Assembly (NCBI RefSeq): GCF_900015215.1
Contig: NZ_LN555523.1
Span: 854,912-918,911 of the forward strand
Source: Romboutsia ilealis
GTDB taxonomy: Bacteria; Bacillota; Clostridia; Peptostreptococcales; Peptostreptococcaceae
DNA: 64,000 nt
Direction: 5' to 3'
Positions 17,563 to 25,175 of the stretch are shown here, piece by piece; the first letter of the stretch is position 1, and every line of letters starts with the position of its first letter. The position numbers were made by a program, and so were the translations under genes. The notes under the pieces are model-generated. The model worked only from the letters and a program-made list of their open reading frames with translations, ran no database searches and was not told where the DNA came from.

Positions 17563-17613
17563 TAGTCTAATTAGACTATTTATATATTATAGTCTAATTA
17601 GACTAATTGTCAA
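17563..17613 (-). promoter_or_regulatory. Promoter with two identical palindromic operators for the esterase-PadR operon
   Basis: On the minus strand TTGACA (17608-17613) and TATAAT (17586-17591) are 16 bp apart, a near-ideal sigma-A promoter. The 16-bp palindrome TAGTCTAATTAGACTA fills the spacer (17590-17605) and occurs again, unchanged, just after the predicted start (17563-17578), centre to centre 27 bp. Binding there would block polymerase. The PadR protein encoded in the operon is the obvious candidate. Confidence 0.82.
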
Positions 17614-17756
17614 GTATGTTCTTCTAATTATTATTTCTATTTGTTGTATCAAATGTATGATTATTTCGTATTATATAACAATTATGAATCTTAATTATAT
17701 TATAACCACAAAGAAAGCTAACATAGCCGAATAATTAAATAAAAGATATAGTAAAA

Positions 17757-17807
17757 ATAAACTTAGGAAATTTACAATTTAATGTAGAAGTTCTAAGTTT
17801 ATTTTTT
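17757..17807 (+). terminator. Terminator-like hairpin without an obvious upstream gene
   Basis: AATAAACTTAG pairs with CTAAGTTTATT before TTTTTTA. No plus-strand gene precedes it between 17614 and 17757, so it may be the remnant of a lost gene or end a small RNA. It borders repeat copy C, as other terminators border other copies. Confidence 0.55.
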
Positions 17808-17961
17808 ACGTATAAGGAAATTATATCATAATTATATTTGAGGATAATCTATGAATACAAGTAATATCAATAACTTTATAAACGTAAAAAATGACATTTT
17901 GAGCAACGGATGTGACAAAAATGTTTCGCCGACACGTCGCTTAAGCGAAGCGAATTTTTTA
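17808..17961 (+). repeat. Terminator-linked modular repeat, copy C (variant left half)
   Basis: Left half is a distinct subtype bracketed by ACGTATAAGG and AACGTAAAAAA; it shares GAATACAAGTAATATCAATAA with the main subtype. The right half is shortened: TTTTGAGCAACGGATGTGAC, then the second submodule TTTCGCCGACACGTCGC and the GCGAAGCGAATTTTTTA tail. The first submodule is absent. Confidence 0.75.
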
Positions 17962-18059
17962 TGTAGATAAATCCTTGATGATATATTTGATAATATGCAT
18001 TAAAGTAGTTGATTTTATCATAATTTAAAATTATTCCTAATTATATCTTTTTTATTTGA

Positions 18060-18142
18060 ATACTATATATAGTATTTGGGTATAAAAATACAAAATGAAA
18101 ACACAATATATTGTGTCAGGTTGAATTTTAAAAGAATATAAT
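18060..18142 (+). promoter_or_regulatory. NrdR boxes and promoter of nrdJ
   Basis: Two palindromes match the NrdR-box pattern: ATACTATATATAGTAT (18060-18075) and ACACAATATATTGTGT (18101-18116), centres 41 bp apart, about four helical turns. TATAAT lies at 18137-18142, so the second box covers the -35 region. NrdR is the nucleotide-sensing repressor of ribonucleotide reductase genes, so this identifies the control of the next gene. Confidence 0.8.
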
Positions 18143-18185
18143 AATATGGGGGAATTTAACAAAAATGATGATAAGAGGTGTATTT

Positions 18186-20318
18186 ATGATAAAACTTGAA
18201 AAAAGAGATGGCACTTATGAAGTTTTTGATAAAAATAAAATAATAAATGCCATTTACAAGTCAACTATAAACAGCAAATATGGAATAGACAAAAATTTAG
18301 GAAAAAAAATAGCTGATAATATAGAAAATATGATTAATGAAAATAAGATAAACCTTACAGTTGAAGACATACAAGACAATATTGAGGTTTTACTTATGGA
18401 ATCTAATAGAAAAGATGTAGCTAAAAATTACATTTTATATAGAGAAAAAAGGTCAGATTTAAGAAAATCTAAATGGCAAATGGACGAACTTCAAAAATCT
18501 ATTTGGGCTAATAAATATCAATACAACAATGAAAGTTTTAATGAATGGATAGAGAGAGTATCTGGAGGAAATAAAAAAATAGCAAAACTAATAAGAGAGA
18601 GAAAATTTTTATTTGCAGGAAGAATTCTTGCGAATAGAGGTTTACCTAAAGACGGAATAAAAGTAACTTATTCAAACTGCTATGTATTAAGTCCCCCACA
18701 AGATAACTTAGAAAGTATATTTGATACAGCAAAATATTTGGCAAGAACATTTAGTTATGGTGGAGGAGTAGGCATTGATATATCTAATTTAAGACCAAAA
18801 GGAGCAATAGTTCACAACTCTGCAAAAACTACAACAGGTTCTGTATCATTTATGGATCTTTATTCTATGACAACAGGACTTATAGGGCAAAGAGGAAGAC
18901 GTGGAGCTTTAATGATATCTATGGATGTAAATCACCCGGATATAGAAGAATTTATAGATGTAAAAACTGATTTAGAAAAAGTAACTAAGGCTAACATATC
19001 AGTTAGAATAAATGATGAGTTTATGAAAGCTGTTTTAAATAAATCTATGTATGAATGCAAGTTTAAAGTAGAAGCTGATGGAGAAGAAATAGTAAAAGAA
19101 GTTGATGCATATAAGCTATTTATGAAACTTATAACTAACAACTGGGATTTTGCAGAACCTGGAATACTATTTTGGGACAACATAGAAAAAAATCATTTAT
19201 TAAGTGAAGATAAAGACTTTAAATATGCTGGAGTTAATCCGTGTGCAGAAGAACCACTTCCAGCAGGTGGAAGTTGTTTACTTGGATCAATAAATTTATC
19301 AGAATTTGTAATTGCCCCATTTACAAAACATGCTATGTTTGACAAAACTAAATTTAAATCATGTGTTAGAGATTGTGTAGTTGGATTAAATGAAGTATTA
19401 GAAGAAGGATTAGACCTTCACCCATTAAAAGAGCAAAGAGAAAGTGCATCAAAATATAGACAAATAGGCCTTGGTGTTATGGGAATTTCTGATATGCTTA
19501 TAAAGCTTAATATAAGATATGGAAGTGATGAATCTATTAAATTATGTGAAGAACTTTCAAATATGATGTTAAATGAAGCAGTAACACAATCAGCACTTCT
19601 AGCTAAAGAATATGGTTCTTATGAAAAATATAATGAAAATGCTTTATTTAAATCAAGTTTCTTTATAAATAATATAAGAGAAGATGTAAAAGATTTAGTA
19701 AAAAAATATGGACTTAGAAATTCACAACTTCTTACAATACCACCAACAGGGTCAATATCAACAATGCTTGGGATAAGTGGTGGAATAGAGCCAATGTTTA
19801 ATTTATCTTACTTTAGAAAAACAGAAAGTTTACACGATGAAGATGTAATTTATAAAGTTTATACTCCTATAGTAAAAGAGTATATGGATATAAATGAAAT
19901 AACTAATGAAGAAGATTTAGGAGATATATTTGTAACTGCTATGAATCTAAAGCCTGAAGAAAGAATAAAAATGCAAAAGGCATGGCAAATAAATATAGAC
20001 GCTTCAATATCATCAACAATAAATCTTCCATATGAAGCAACAGTTGAAGATGTTTACAATATATATGTAAGTGCATGGGAGAATAATTTAAAAGGAATAA
20101 CAATATATCGTGATGGATGTAAGAGAAGTGGTGTACTTTTAAATGAAAAACCTAAAGAAAATAAAAAGGATAATTCATATGAAGAAATAGAAAAAGAAGA
20201 TAAGTTAAAAGAAGAAGAAACAGAAAAGTTTGTATGTCCAGAGTGTGGAAATGAATCTATAATACCTACTGGTGGATGTGGAATATGTCTACAATGTGGA
20301 TATAGTAAATGTAATTAA
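18186..20318 (+). CDS. nrdJ: Adenosylcobalamin-dependent (class II) ribonucleotide reductase
   Basis: Reduces ribonucleotides to deoxyribonucleotides for DNA synthesis using adenosylcobalamin and no oxygen. An ATP-cone (about residues 1-90) precedes the ten-stranded barrel; visible motifs include NCYVLSPPQDNLESIFDTA, GGGVGIDISNLRPKGA, NPCAEEPLPAGGSCLLGSINL with the radical-site Cys, and PPTGSISTMLG. The C-terminal CPECG...CGICLQCGYSKC is the Cys-rich tail typical of NrdJ. Start ATG 18186 follows AGAGGTG; in-frame ATGs further upstream have no such site. No NrdB gene is present, as expected. NrdR boxes lie upstream. Confidence 0.93.
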   Translation: MIKLEKRDGTYEVFDKNKIINAIYKSTINSKYGIDKNLGKKIADNIENMINENKINLTVEDIQDNIEVLLMESNRKDVAKNYILYREKRSDLRKSKWQMDELQKSIWANKYQYNNESFNEWIERVSGGNKKIAKLIRERKFLFAGRILANRGLPKDGIKVTYSNCYVLSPPQDNLESIFDTAKYLARTFSYGGGVGIDISNLRPKGAIVHNSAKTTTGSVSFMDLYSMTTGLIGQRGRRGALMISMDVNHPDIEEFIDVKTDLEKVTKANISVRINDEFMKAVLNKSMYECKFKVEADGEEIVKEVDAYKLFMKLITNNWDFAEPGILFWDNIEKNHLLSEDKDFKYAGVNPCAEEPLPAGGSCLLGSINLSEFVIAPFTKHAMFDKTKFKSCVRDCVVGLNEVLEEGLDLHPLKEQRESASKYRQIGLGVMGISDMLIKLNIRYGSDESIKLCEELSNMMLNEAVTQSALLAKEYGSYEKYNENALFKSSFFINNIREDVKDLVKKYGLRNSQLLTIPPTGSISTMLGISGGIEPMFNLSYFRKTESLHDEDVIYKVYTPIVKEYMDINEITNEEDLGDIFVTAMNLKPEERIKMQKAWQINIDASISSTINLPYEATVEDVYNIYVSAWENNLKGITIYRDGCKRSGVLLNEKPKENKKDNSYEEIEKEDKLKEEETEKFVCPECGNESIIPTGGCGICLQCGYSKCN

Positions 20319-20372
20319 AAAGGTATTTCTAATATATATATAAAGTAAATAAAGTGTATTGGGGGTACGTAT

Positions 20373-20438
20373 ATGAGATTTATATATATATTTTTTAAGT
20401 ACTTTCTTAAAGGTCAAATTATAAGATATAATAGATAA
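20373..20438 (+). CDS. Possible 21-residue basic hydrophobic peptide
   Basis: ATG 20373 follows GGGGGTACGTAT, a good ribosome binding site, and encodes a 21-residue peptide (MRFIYIFFKYFLKGQIIRYNR): an aromatic, membrane-seeking N-terminus and a basic tail. A strong terminator begins 13 bp after the stop. Small size and binding site make it a candidate small membrane protein or toxin-like peptide. Coding is not proved. Confidence 0.4.
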   Translation: MRFIYIFFKYFLKGQIIRYNR

Positions 20439-20450
20439 TTTAAATAAAAA

Positions 20451-20488
20451 AATGAACTCTATATACTTGAATACTAGAGTTCATTTTT
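20451..20488 (+). terminator. Intrinsic terminator
   Basis: AATGAACTCTA pairs with TAGAGTTCATT, followed by TTT. It ends the nrdJ and small-ORF transcript and lies before the lipoprotein gene. Confidence 0.82.
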
Positions 20489-20556
20489 GTTTATTAAGAA
20501 TATATTTATTAAATTTACAAATACTATTGGTGATAAATTTAGATAGGAGGAAAGTT

Positions 20557-21213
20557 ATGAAAGCAAACAAAATCATAGTTGCAGGATTATCATTAGCACT
20601 ATCATTATCAATGGTAGCTTGTAATAATAAAGAAACTACACCAAAAAATGATGCAAATACTACAACAGAACAAAATACTGCAGACACTACAAATAATGCC
20701 AACAATGACTATGTTGAAAAATACTCTGGATTCTATGAAGACAATCTTGGCAATTTAAGTATGTACAGCATATATGAGACACCAGAAACTGTAACTGAAT
20801 ATTACAAAACTAACAAATATCCAGGAAACGAAAAATACGTAGAAGAATTAAAATCAGCGTATAAAGAATCAAGAGATAAAATACAAAAATTTGTTGATAG
20901 TCTAAAAAATGATGCAAAAACAGAAGATACAAAAATAAAAGACTTAAACGAAAAGTTAATAGCTGAAGGTGAAAAAACTATATCAAATATAGATGCTAGA
21001 TTAAATAATTTAGACAATCTACCTAAGGATATATATGATAAGACACAAGATGAATTTGTAAAAGCAGTAGATGAAGCTATAAAAGCAAAGGATGAAACAA
21101 AATCTGATTTCAATAACGTATTACAAGAAATGAATAAAGCTTTAGGTGTATATCCAAATGCACTGGAAAGTCCGGGTACAATTAACAATACAAATACAAA
21201 TACTAATAAATAG
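20557..21213 (+). CDS. Predicted lipoprotein, helical, function unknown
   Basis: 218 residues with a lipoprotein signal: KANK, hydrophobic core, then lipobox SMVAC with the lipidated Cys near residue 21. A Thr/Asn-rich linker of about 30 residues follows, then a helical region (about 55-205) rich in Lys/Asp/Glu with coiled-coil character, and an Asn/Thr tail. No catalytic motif is recognised. Start ATG 20557 has AGGAGGAAAG before it; the longer frame from 20452 would begin inside a terminator. Likely anchored on the outer face of the membrane. Confidence 0.75.
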   Translation: MKANKIIVAGLSLALSLSMVACNNKETTPKNDANTTTEQNTADTTNNANNDYVEKYSGFYEDNLGNLSMYSIYETPETVTEYYKTNKYPGNEKYVEELKSAYKESRDKIQKFVDSLKNDAKTEDTKIKDLNEKLIAEGEKTISNIDARLNNLDNLPKDIYDKTQDEFVKAVDEAIKAKDETKSDFNNVLQEMNKALGVYPNALESPGTINNTNTNTNK

Positions 21214-21247
21214 ATATAATTTGTAGTTTTATTGAAAATAAATACAT

Positions 21248-21285
21248 AAAAAGCCTATAAAAATTTTATTTTTATAGGCTTTTTT
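21248..21285 (+). terminator. Intrinsic terminator after the lipoprotein gene
   Basis: AAAAGCCTATAAAAA pairs with TTTTTATAGGCTTTTTT. The T-run continues into repeat copy D. Confidence 0.88.
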
Positions 21286-21476
21286 ACGCTTAAGGATATT
21301 ATAATACTTAAAAAAATGTGGATAAATTCTGAATGTAAGTAATATCAACAAATTGGTTTTGAGCGTAAAAAAGATTTTGAAATATTTCGCCCACGCAGTG
21401 GCTCAAGCAACGGACGAAGTCGTTGGCGACATGAAATGTTTCGCCGACACGTCGCTCAAGCGAAGCGAATTTTTTA
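21286..21476 (+). repeat. Terminator-linked modular repeat, copy D (full length)
   Basis: Full copy with a perfect TGTGGATAA site and complete right half. It ends in TTTTTTACGCTTAAATACATTA, so the start of a further copy seems to abut it. Short open frames crossing it on both strands are by-products of the repeat. Confidence 0.85.
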
Positions 21477-21640
21477 CGCTTAAATACATTATGTATCAAA
21501 CAACAGCTATATTAAATAACTTGTCTAAAAATATAGAAAACTAAATTTTTAATCACATCATAATCATAACATTTAACTTAAATTAATACATTTATAATAT
21601 AATTTAAAAACATAAACTTGATAGGGGGTAGAATCAATTT

Positions 21641-23035
21641 ATGGAAAAATTAAAGATAACAGAAACATCATTAAGGGATGGACATCAATCATTAATAGCA
21701 ACAAGGCTAAAAACTAATGAGATAATACCAATACTTGAGACTATGGACCAAGTCGGATATTATGCAATGGAAGTTTGGGGTGGGGCTACATTTGATGCAT
21801 GTATACGATTTTTAAATGAAGACCCATGGGAAAGATTAAGACTAATAAGAAAGCACGTTAAAAATACAAAGCTTCAAATGCTTTTAAGAGGTCAAAACTT
21901 ATTAGGATATAGAAATTATGCAGATGATACTGTAGAAAAGTTTATTGAATTATCTATAAAAAATGGTATTGATATAATAAGAGTATTTGATGCGTTAAAT
22001 GATGTTAGAAATTTAGAAGCATCAATTAAAGCTATAAAAAAATACAATGGCCACTGCCAATGTGCAATATCATATACAACAAGTCCTATACATACACCAG
22101 AGTATTATTTAGAATTAATAAAAACTATGGAATCTATGGGTGCAGACTCTATATGCATAAAAGATATGGCAGGGGTTTTAACTCCATATAAAGCATATGA
22201 TTTAGTTAAACGTATAAAAGAAATGACAGACATTCCTATAGATCTTCATACTCACTGTACAGGTGGAATCGCAGATATGATATATATGAAGGCTGTTGAA
22301 GCAGGTGTTGATATAATAGACACAGCAATATCCCCATTTAGTGGTGGAACAAGTCAACCTCCAACAGAATCACTTTCTTTAACATTTTCTGAAATGGAAA
22401 GAAATCCAGGCCTTGATATGGAAAAATTATTACAAGTCGCAGAATATTTCAAACCAATAAGAGATAAATATATGGCTGATGGAATATTAAATCCAAAAGT
22501 ACTATTAACAGAACCACAAACCTTAAAATACCAGGTACCAGGAGGTATGCTATCCAATCTTTTATCACAATTAAAGGGGCAAAATGCAGAAGATAAGTAT
22601 GAAGATGTTTTAAAAGAAGTTCCAAGAGTTAGAAAAGACTTAGGATATCCACCACTTGTTACACCAATGAGTCAAATGGTTGGTACTCAAGCTTTATTTA
22701 ATGTATTAACAGGTGAAAGATATAAATTAGTTCCAAAAGAAATAAAAGACTATGTAAAAGGTAATTATGGTAAATCTCCAGCACCAATAAGTGATGAATT
22801 TAGAAAAAAAATAATAGGAGATGAAAAAGTGATAACTGTAAGACCAGCAGATTTAATAGCTCCTGAGTTTGAAAAAATGAAAAAAGAAGCAGGAAACTTA
22901 GCTAAAAATGATGAAGACGTATTAGCAGTTGCACTATTTCCACAAGTTGCTCCTAAGTTTTTAGAAAATAAATATAATAAAAAGCCAGCAGAAAAAGAAG
23001 ATAATAAAATTAAATTTATAAATGTAACTATGTAG
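21641..23035 (+). CDS. oadA: Oxaloacetate decarboxylase alpha subunit (carboxyltransferase), without biotin domain
   Basis: Transfers CO2 from oxaloacetate to biotin. The TIM-barrel start TSLRDGHQSL, then LLRGQNLLGYRNY, DALNDVRN, the KDMAGVL segment and the metal site LHTHCTGG are all present, followed by the PYC/OADA domain. At 464 residues it stops before the C-terminal biotinyl domain that fused forms carry; a separate carrier gene lies two genes on. The order alpha, gamma, biotin carrier, beta forms a complete Na+-pumping decarboxylase. Pyruvate carboxylase subunit B is less likely given the pump subunits. Confidence 0.9.
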   Translation: MEKLKITETSLRDGHQSLIATRLKTNEIIPILETMDQVGYYAMEVWGGATFDACIRFLNEDPWERLRLIRKHVKNTKLQMLLRGQNLLGYRNYADDTVEKFIELSIKNGIDIIRVFDALNDVRNLEASIKAIKKYNGHCQCAISYTTSPIHTPEYYLELIKTMESMGADSICIKDMAGVLTPYKAYDLVKRIKEMTDIPIDLHTHCTGGIADMIYMKAVEAGVDIIDTAISPFSGGTSQPPTESLSLTFSEMERNPGLDMEKLLQVAEYFKPIRDKYMADGILNPKVLLTEPQTLKYQVPGGMLSNLLSQLKGQNAEDKYEDVLKEVPRVRKDLGYPPLVTPMSQMVGTQALFNVLTGERYKLVPKEIKDYVKGNYGKSPAPISDEFRKKIIGDEKVITVRPADLIAPEFEKMKKEAGNLAKNDEDVLAVALFPQVAPKFLENKYNKKPAEKEDNKIKFINVTM

Positions 23036-23050
23036 AAAATAGGTGATAAT

Positions 23051-23371
23051 ATGGGTGAAAATTTAAATTTAATTCAAGCTTTATATATAACAATATCAAG
23101 CATGGCAATGGTATTTATAATATTATTAGTAATTTCAGGTGTACTTAGTTTATTTAAATATATCTTTAAAAAGGAAAATGCTGTAAAAGCATCTAATGTT
23201 AAGGACATATCTAAAGGTACTGTTAATAATATTAAAAATGATTCAGTACAAGAAAATATTAATATTGATGAAGATGAAAAAATAGTAGTAGCATTAGCCG
23301 CATCTATAATGGCTGGAGATGGGATACCTAATCCAAATCTTCATATAAAGAGAATCACAAGAATATCATAG
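23051..23371 (+). CDS. oadG: Oxaloacetate decarboxylase gamma subunit
   Basis: 106 residues with a single membrane helix near the N-terminus (about 9-35, ITISSMAMVFIILLVISGVL), then a charged cytoplasmic stretch. This is the expected architecture of OadG, which anchors the alpha subunit and carrier to the membrane pump. The MVFIILL pattern and position, 15 bp after oadA, support it. The C-terminal ALAASIMAGDG resembles the tails of related small pump subunits. Confidence 0.8.
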   Translation: MGENLNLIQALYITISSMAMVFIILLVISGVLSLFKYIFKKENAVKASNVKDISKGTVNNIKNDSVQENINIDEDEKIVVALAASIMAGDGIPNPNLHIKRITRIS

Positions 23372-23455
23372 TAAATTTTAAATATTAAAATCAAAACTAA
23401 GATGATAGATATTTTAAAAATTGAAATAAATTTTAAAACATAGGGGGATTTTAAA

Positions 23456-23821
23456 ATGAGTTCTAAAACATATCATATAAAATTAAATGGAAAAGTATAC
23501 GAAGTAGAAATAGAAGAAGTAAAAGAAGGTCAAAATGTATCATTTACACAAAAAGTTGAAACTAAGGCAGAAGTTAAAAAAGAAGATTTAAAACCAGTAG
23601 GTGATAGCACTGAAAATATAACTGCTCCAATGCCAGGAACAATAACAAATATATTAGTAAAAGATGGAGATAGCGTTAAAAAAGGTCAGGTTTTAGCTAT
23701 ACTTGAAGCTATGAAGATGGAAAATGAAATAGTGGCACCTCGTGATGGAGCTATAACAGTTATATCTGTAGATAAAGGTCAAAATGTAAATCCAGGTGAT
23801 ACATTACTTAAAATGGCTTAG
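23456..23821 (+). CDS. Biotin carboxyl carrier protein of the decarboxylase
   Basis: 121 residues: a short beta-rich N-terminal segment, a linker with KKEDLKPV, and a biotinyl domain (about 52-121) beginning TAPMPGTI. The biotinylated lysine is Lys87 in EAMKMEN. It carries CO2 from the alpha subunit to the beta pump. Encoded separately rather than fused to oadA, between gamma and beta genes. Confidence 0.93.
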   Translation: MSSKTYHIKLNGKVYEVEIEEVKEGQNVSFTQKVETKAEVKKEDLKPVGDSTENITAPMPGTITNILVKDGDSVKKGQVLAILEAMKMENEIVAPRDGAITVISVDKGQNVNPGDTLLKMA

Positions 23822-23846
23822 TCTATAGGTAAAGGGGGAGTTTACT

Positions 23847-24977
23847 ATGGGAGATATGTTAAGCAATTTCATATTAGAGTCAGGTTTTGCTAATATGGGC
23901 ATTAAGAGTATATTAATGATATTAATAGCTTGTGTATTTTTATACTTAGCTATAAAAAAAGGATACGAACCATATTTATTAATACCAATTTCAATTGGTA
24001 TGTTACTTGCAAATATGCCGGGAGCAGATTTAATGAAAGCTCCAACAGATGGAGAATTAGGCGGACTTTTATATTATTTATATCAAGGTGTCCATCTATG
24101 TATTTTCCCACCATTAATTTTCTTATGTATAGGTGCAAGTACAGACTTTGGACCAATGATTGCAAATCCTAAGACAATGTTACTTGGAGCAGCAGCTCAA
24201 TTTGGTATATTCTTTGCTTTCTTAGGAGCAATACTTCTTGGATTTAATGGACTTGAAGCAGCTTCAATAGGCATAATAGGTGGAGCTGATGGACCAACTG
24301 CAATACAGTTAACATCAAAATTAGCACCACATATGCTAGGAACTATAGCACTTGCAGCATATTCATATATGGCTTTAGTTCCAGTTATACAACCACCAAT
24401 AATAAGAGCACTTACAACTAAGGAAGAAAGAGCTATAAAAATGGAACAATTAAGACCAGTTTCAAAAACTGAAAAAATAGTATTTCCTATAGTTTCAATG
24501 ATAATAGTTATAGGACTTTTACCAACAGCAGCACCACTTATAGGAATGCTAATGTTTGGTAATCTATTGAAAGAAAGTGGAGTAGTTCCAAAGCTAGTTG
24601 AAACAGCACAAAATTCATTAATGTATATAGTAACAATATTTTTAGGTCTTACAGTAGGAGCTACTGCTAATGCAGAGACATTTTTAACACTTCAAACTTT
24701 AGGCGTAACAGCTATGGGTCTTGTAGCATTCTCTGTAGGTACTGCATCAGGAGTATTGTTTGGTAAACTTATGTGCAAAGCAACTGGTGGTAAGATAAAT
24801 CCAATGATAGGTGCCGCAGGAGTTTCTGCAGTTCCTATGGCAGCTAGAGTTGTTCAAAAGGTTGGGCAAGAAGAAAATCCATCAAACTTCTTACTTATGC
24901 ATGCAATGGGACCTAATGTTTCTGGAGTTATAGGATCTGCAATAGTTGCAGGAATACTTTTAAAATTCTTTATATAA
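23847..24977 (+). CDS. oadB: Na+-transporting oxaloacetate decarboxylase beta subunit
   Basis: 376-residue membrane protein with about nine to eleven hydrophobic segments. The signature GGADGPTAIQ contains the Asp needed for Na+ transport and carboxybiotin decarboxylation; SAVPMAARVVQKVG near the C-terminus is the second conserved helix. It completes the pump and is the last gene of the operon, followed by a terminator. Methylmalonyl-CoA or glutaconyl-CoA decarboxylase pumps share this subunit, but the alpha subunit favours oxaloacetate. Confidence 0.93.
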   Translation: MGDMLSNFILESGFANMGIKSILMILIACVFLYLAIKKGYEPYLLIPISIGMLLANMPGADLMKAPTDGELGGLLYYLYQGVHLCIFPPLIFLCIGASTDFGPMIANPKTMLLGAAAQFGIFFAFLGAILLGFNGLEAASIGIIGGADGPTAIQLTSKLAPHMLGTIALAAYSYMALVPVIQPPIIRALTTKEERAIKMEQLRPVSKTEKIVFPIVSMIIVIGLLPTAAPLIGMLMFGNLLKESGVVPKLVETAQNSLMYIVTIFLGLTVGATANAETFLTLQTLGVTAMGLVAFSVGTASGVLFGKLMCKATGGKINPMIGAAGVSAVPMAARVVQKVGQEENPSNFLLMHAMGPNVSGVIGSAIVAGILLKFFI

Positions 24978-24989
24978 AAATGAATAAAT

Positions 24990-25018
24990 AAAAAGCTATC
25001 CAACTGGATAGCTTTTTT
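24990..25018 (+). terminator. Intrinsic terminator after oadB
   Basis: AAAAAGCTATCCAACTGGATAGCTTTTTT: a 10-bp stem with a short loop and a T-run, 12 bp after the oadB stop. Confidence 0.9.
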
Positions 25019-25100
25019 ATGTTTAAGTGAATTATCTAAATTAGAAAAATATGGTAAAAAAGTAAACGTAAGTAATATCAATAAATTGACCATAAGTACG
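25019..25100 (+). repeat. Degenerate left half of the modular repeat
   Basis: Begins with TTTAAGTGAATTATCTAAAT after the terminator and keeps the conserved core GTAAGTAATATCAATAAATT. The DnaA-like site is lost (ATGGTAAAA) and no right half follows. Confidence 0.6.
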
Positions 25101-25175
25101 ACAAATTGACAATTTAAAGTAAAATTAATAAAATTATGGTTATAAAGATAAATTTAGAAGGAGAATTGTATATTT

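Noticed and set aside
20452-20556. N-terminal extension of the lipoprotein frame
   Set aside because: It would begin within a terminator stem; ATG 20557 has a perfect binding site and starts a proper lipoprotein signal.
21353-21544. 63-codon plus-strand frame and matching minus-strand frames across repeat copies (also near 63444-63668)
   Set aside because: They arise from the modular repeat and read out of terminator or repeat sequence without ribosome binding sites; other copies break the frame.
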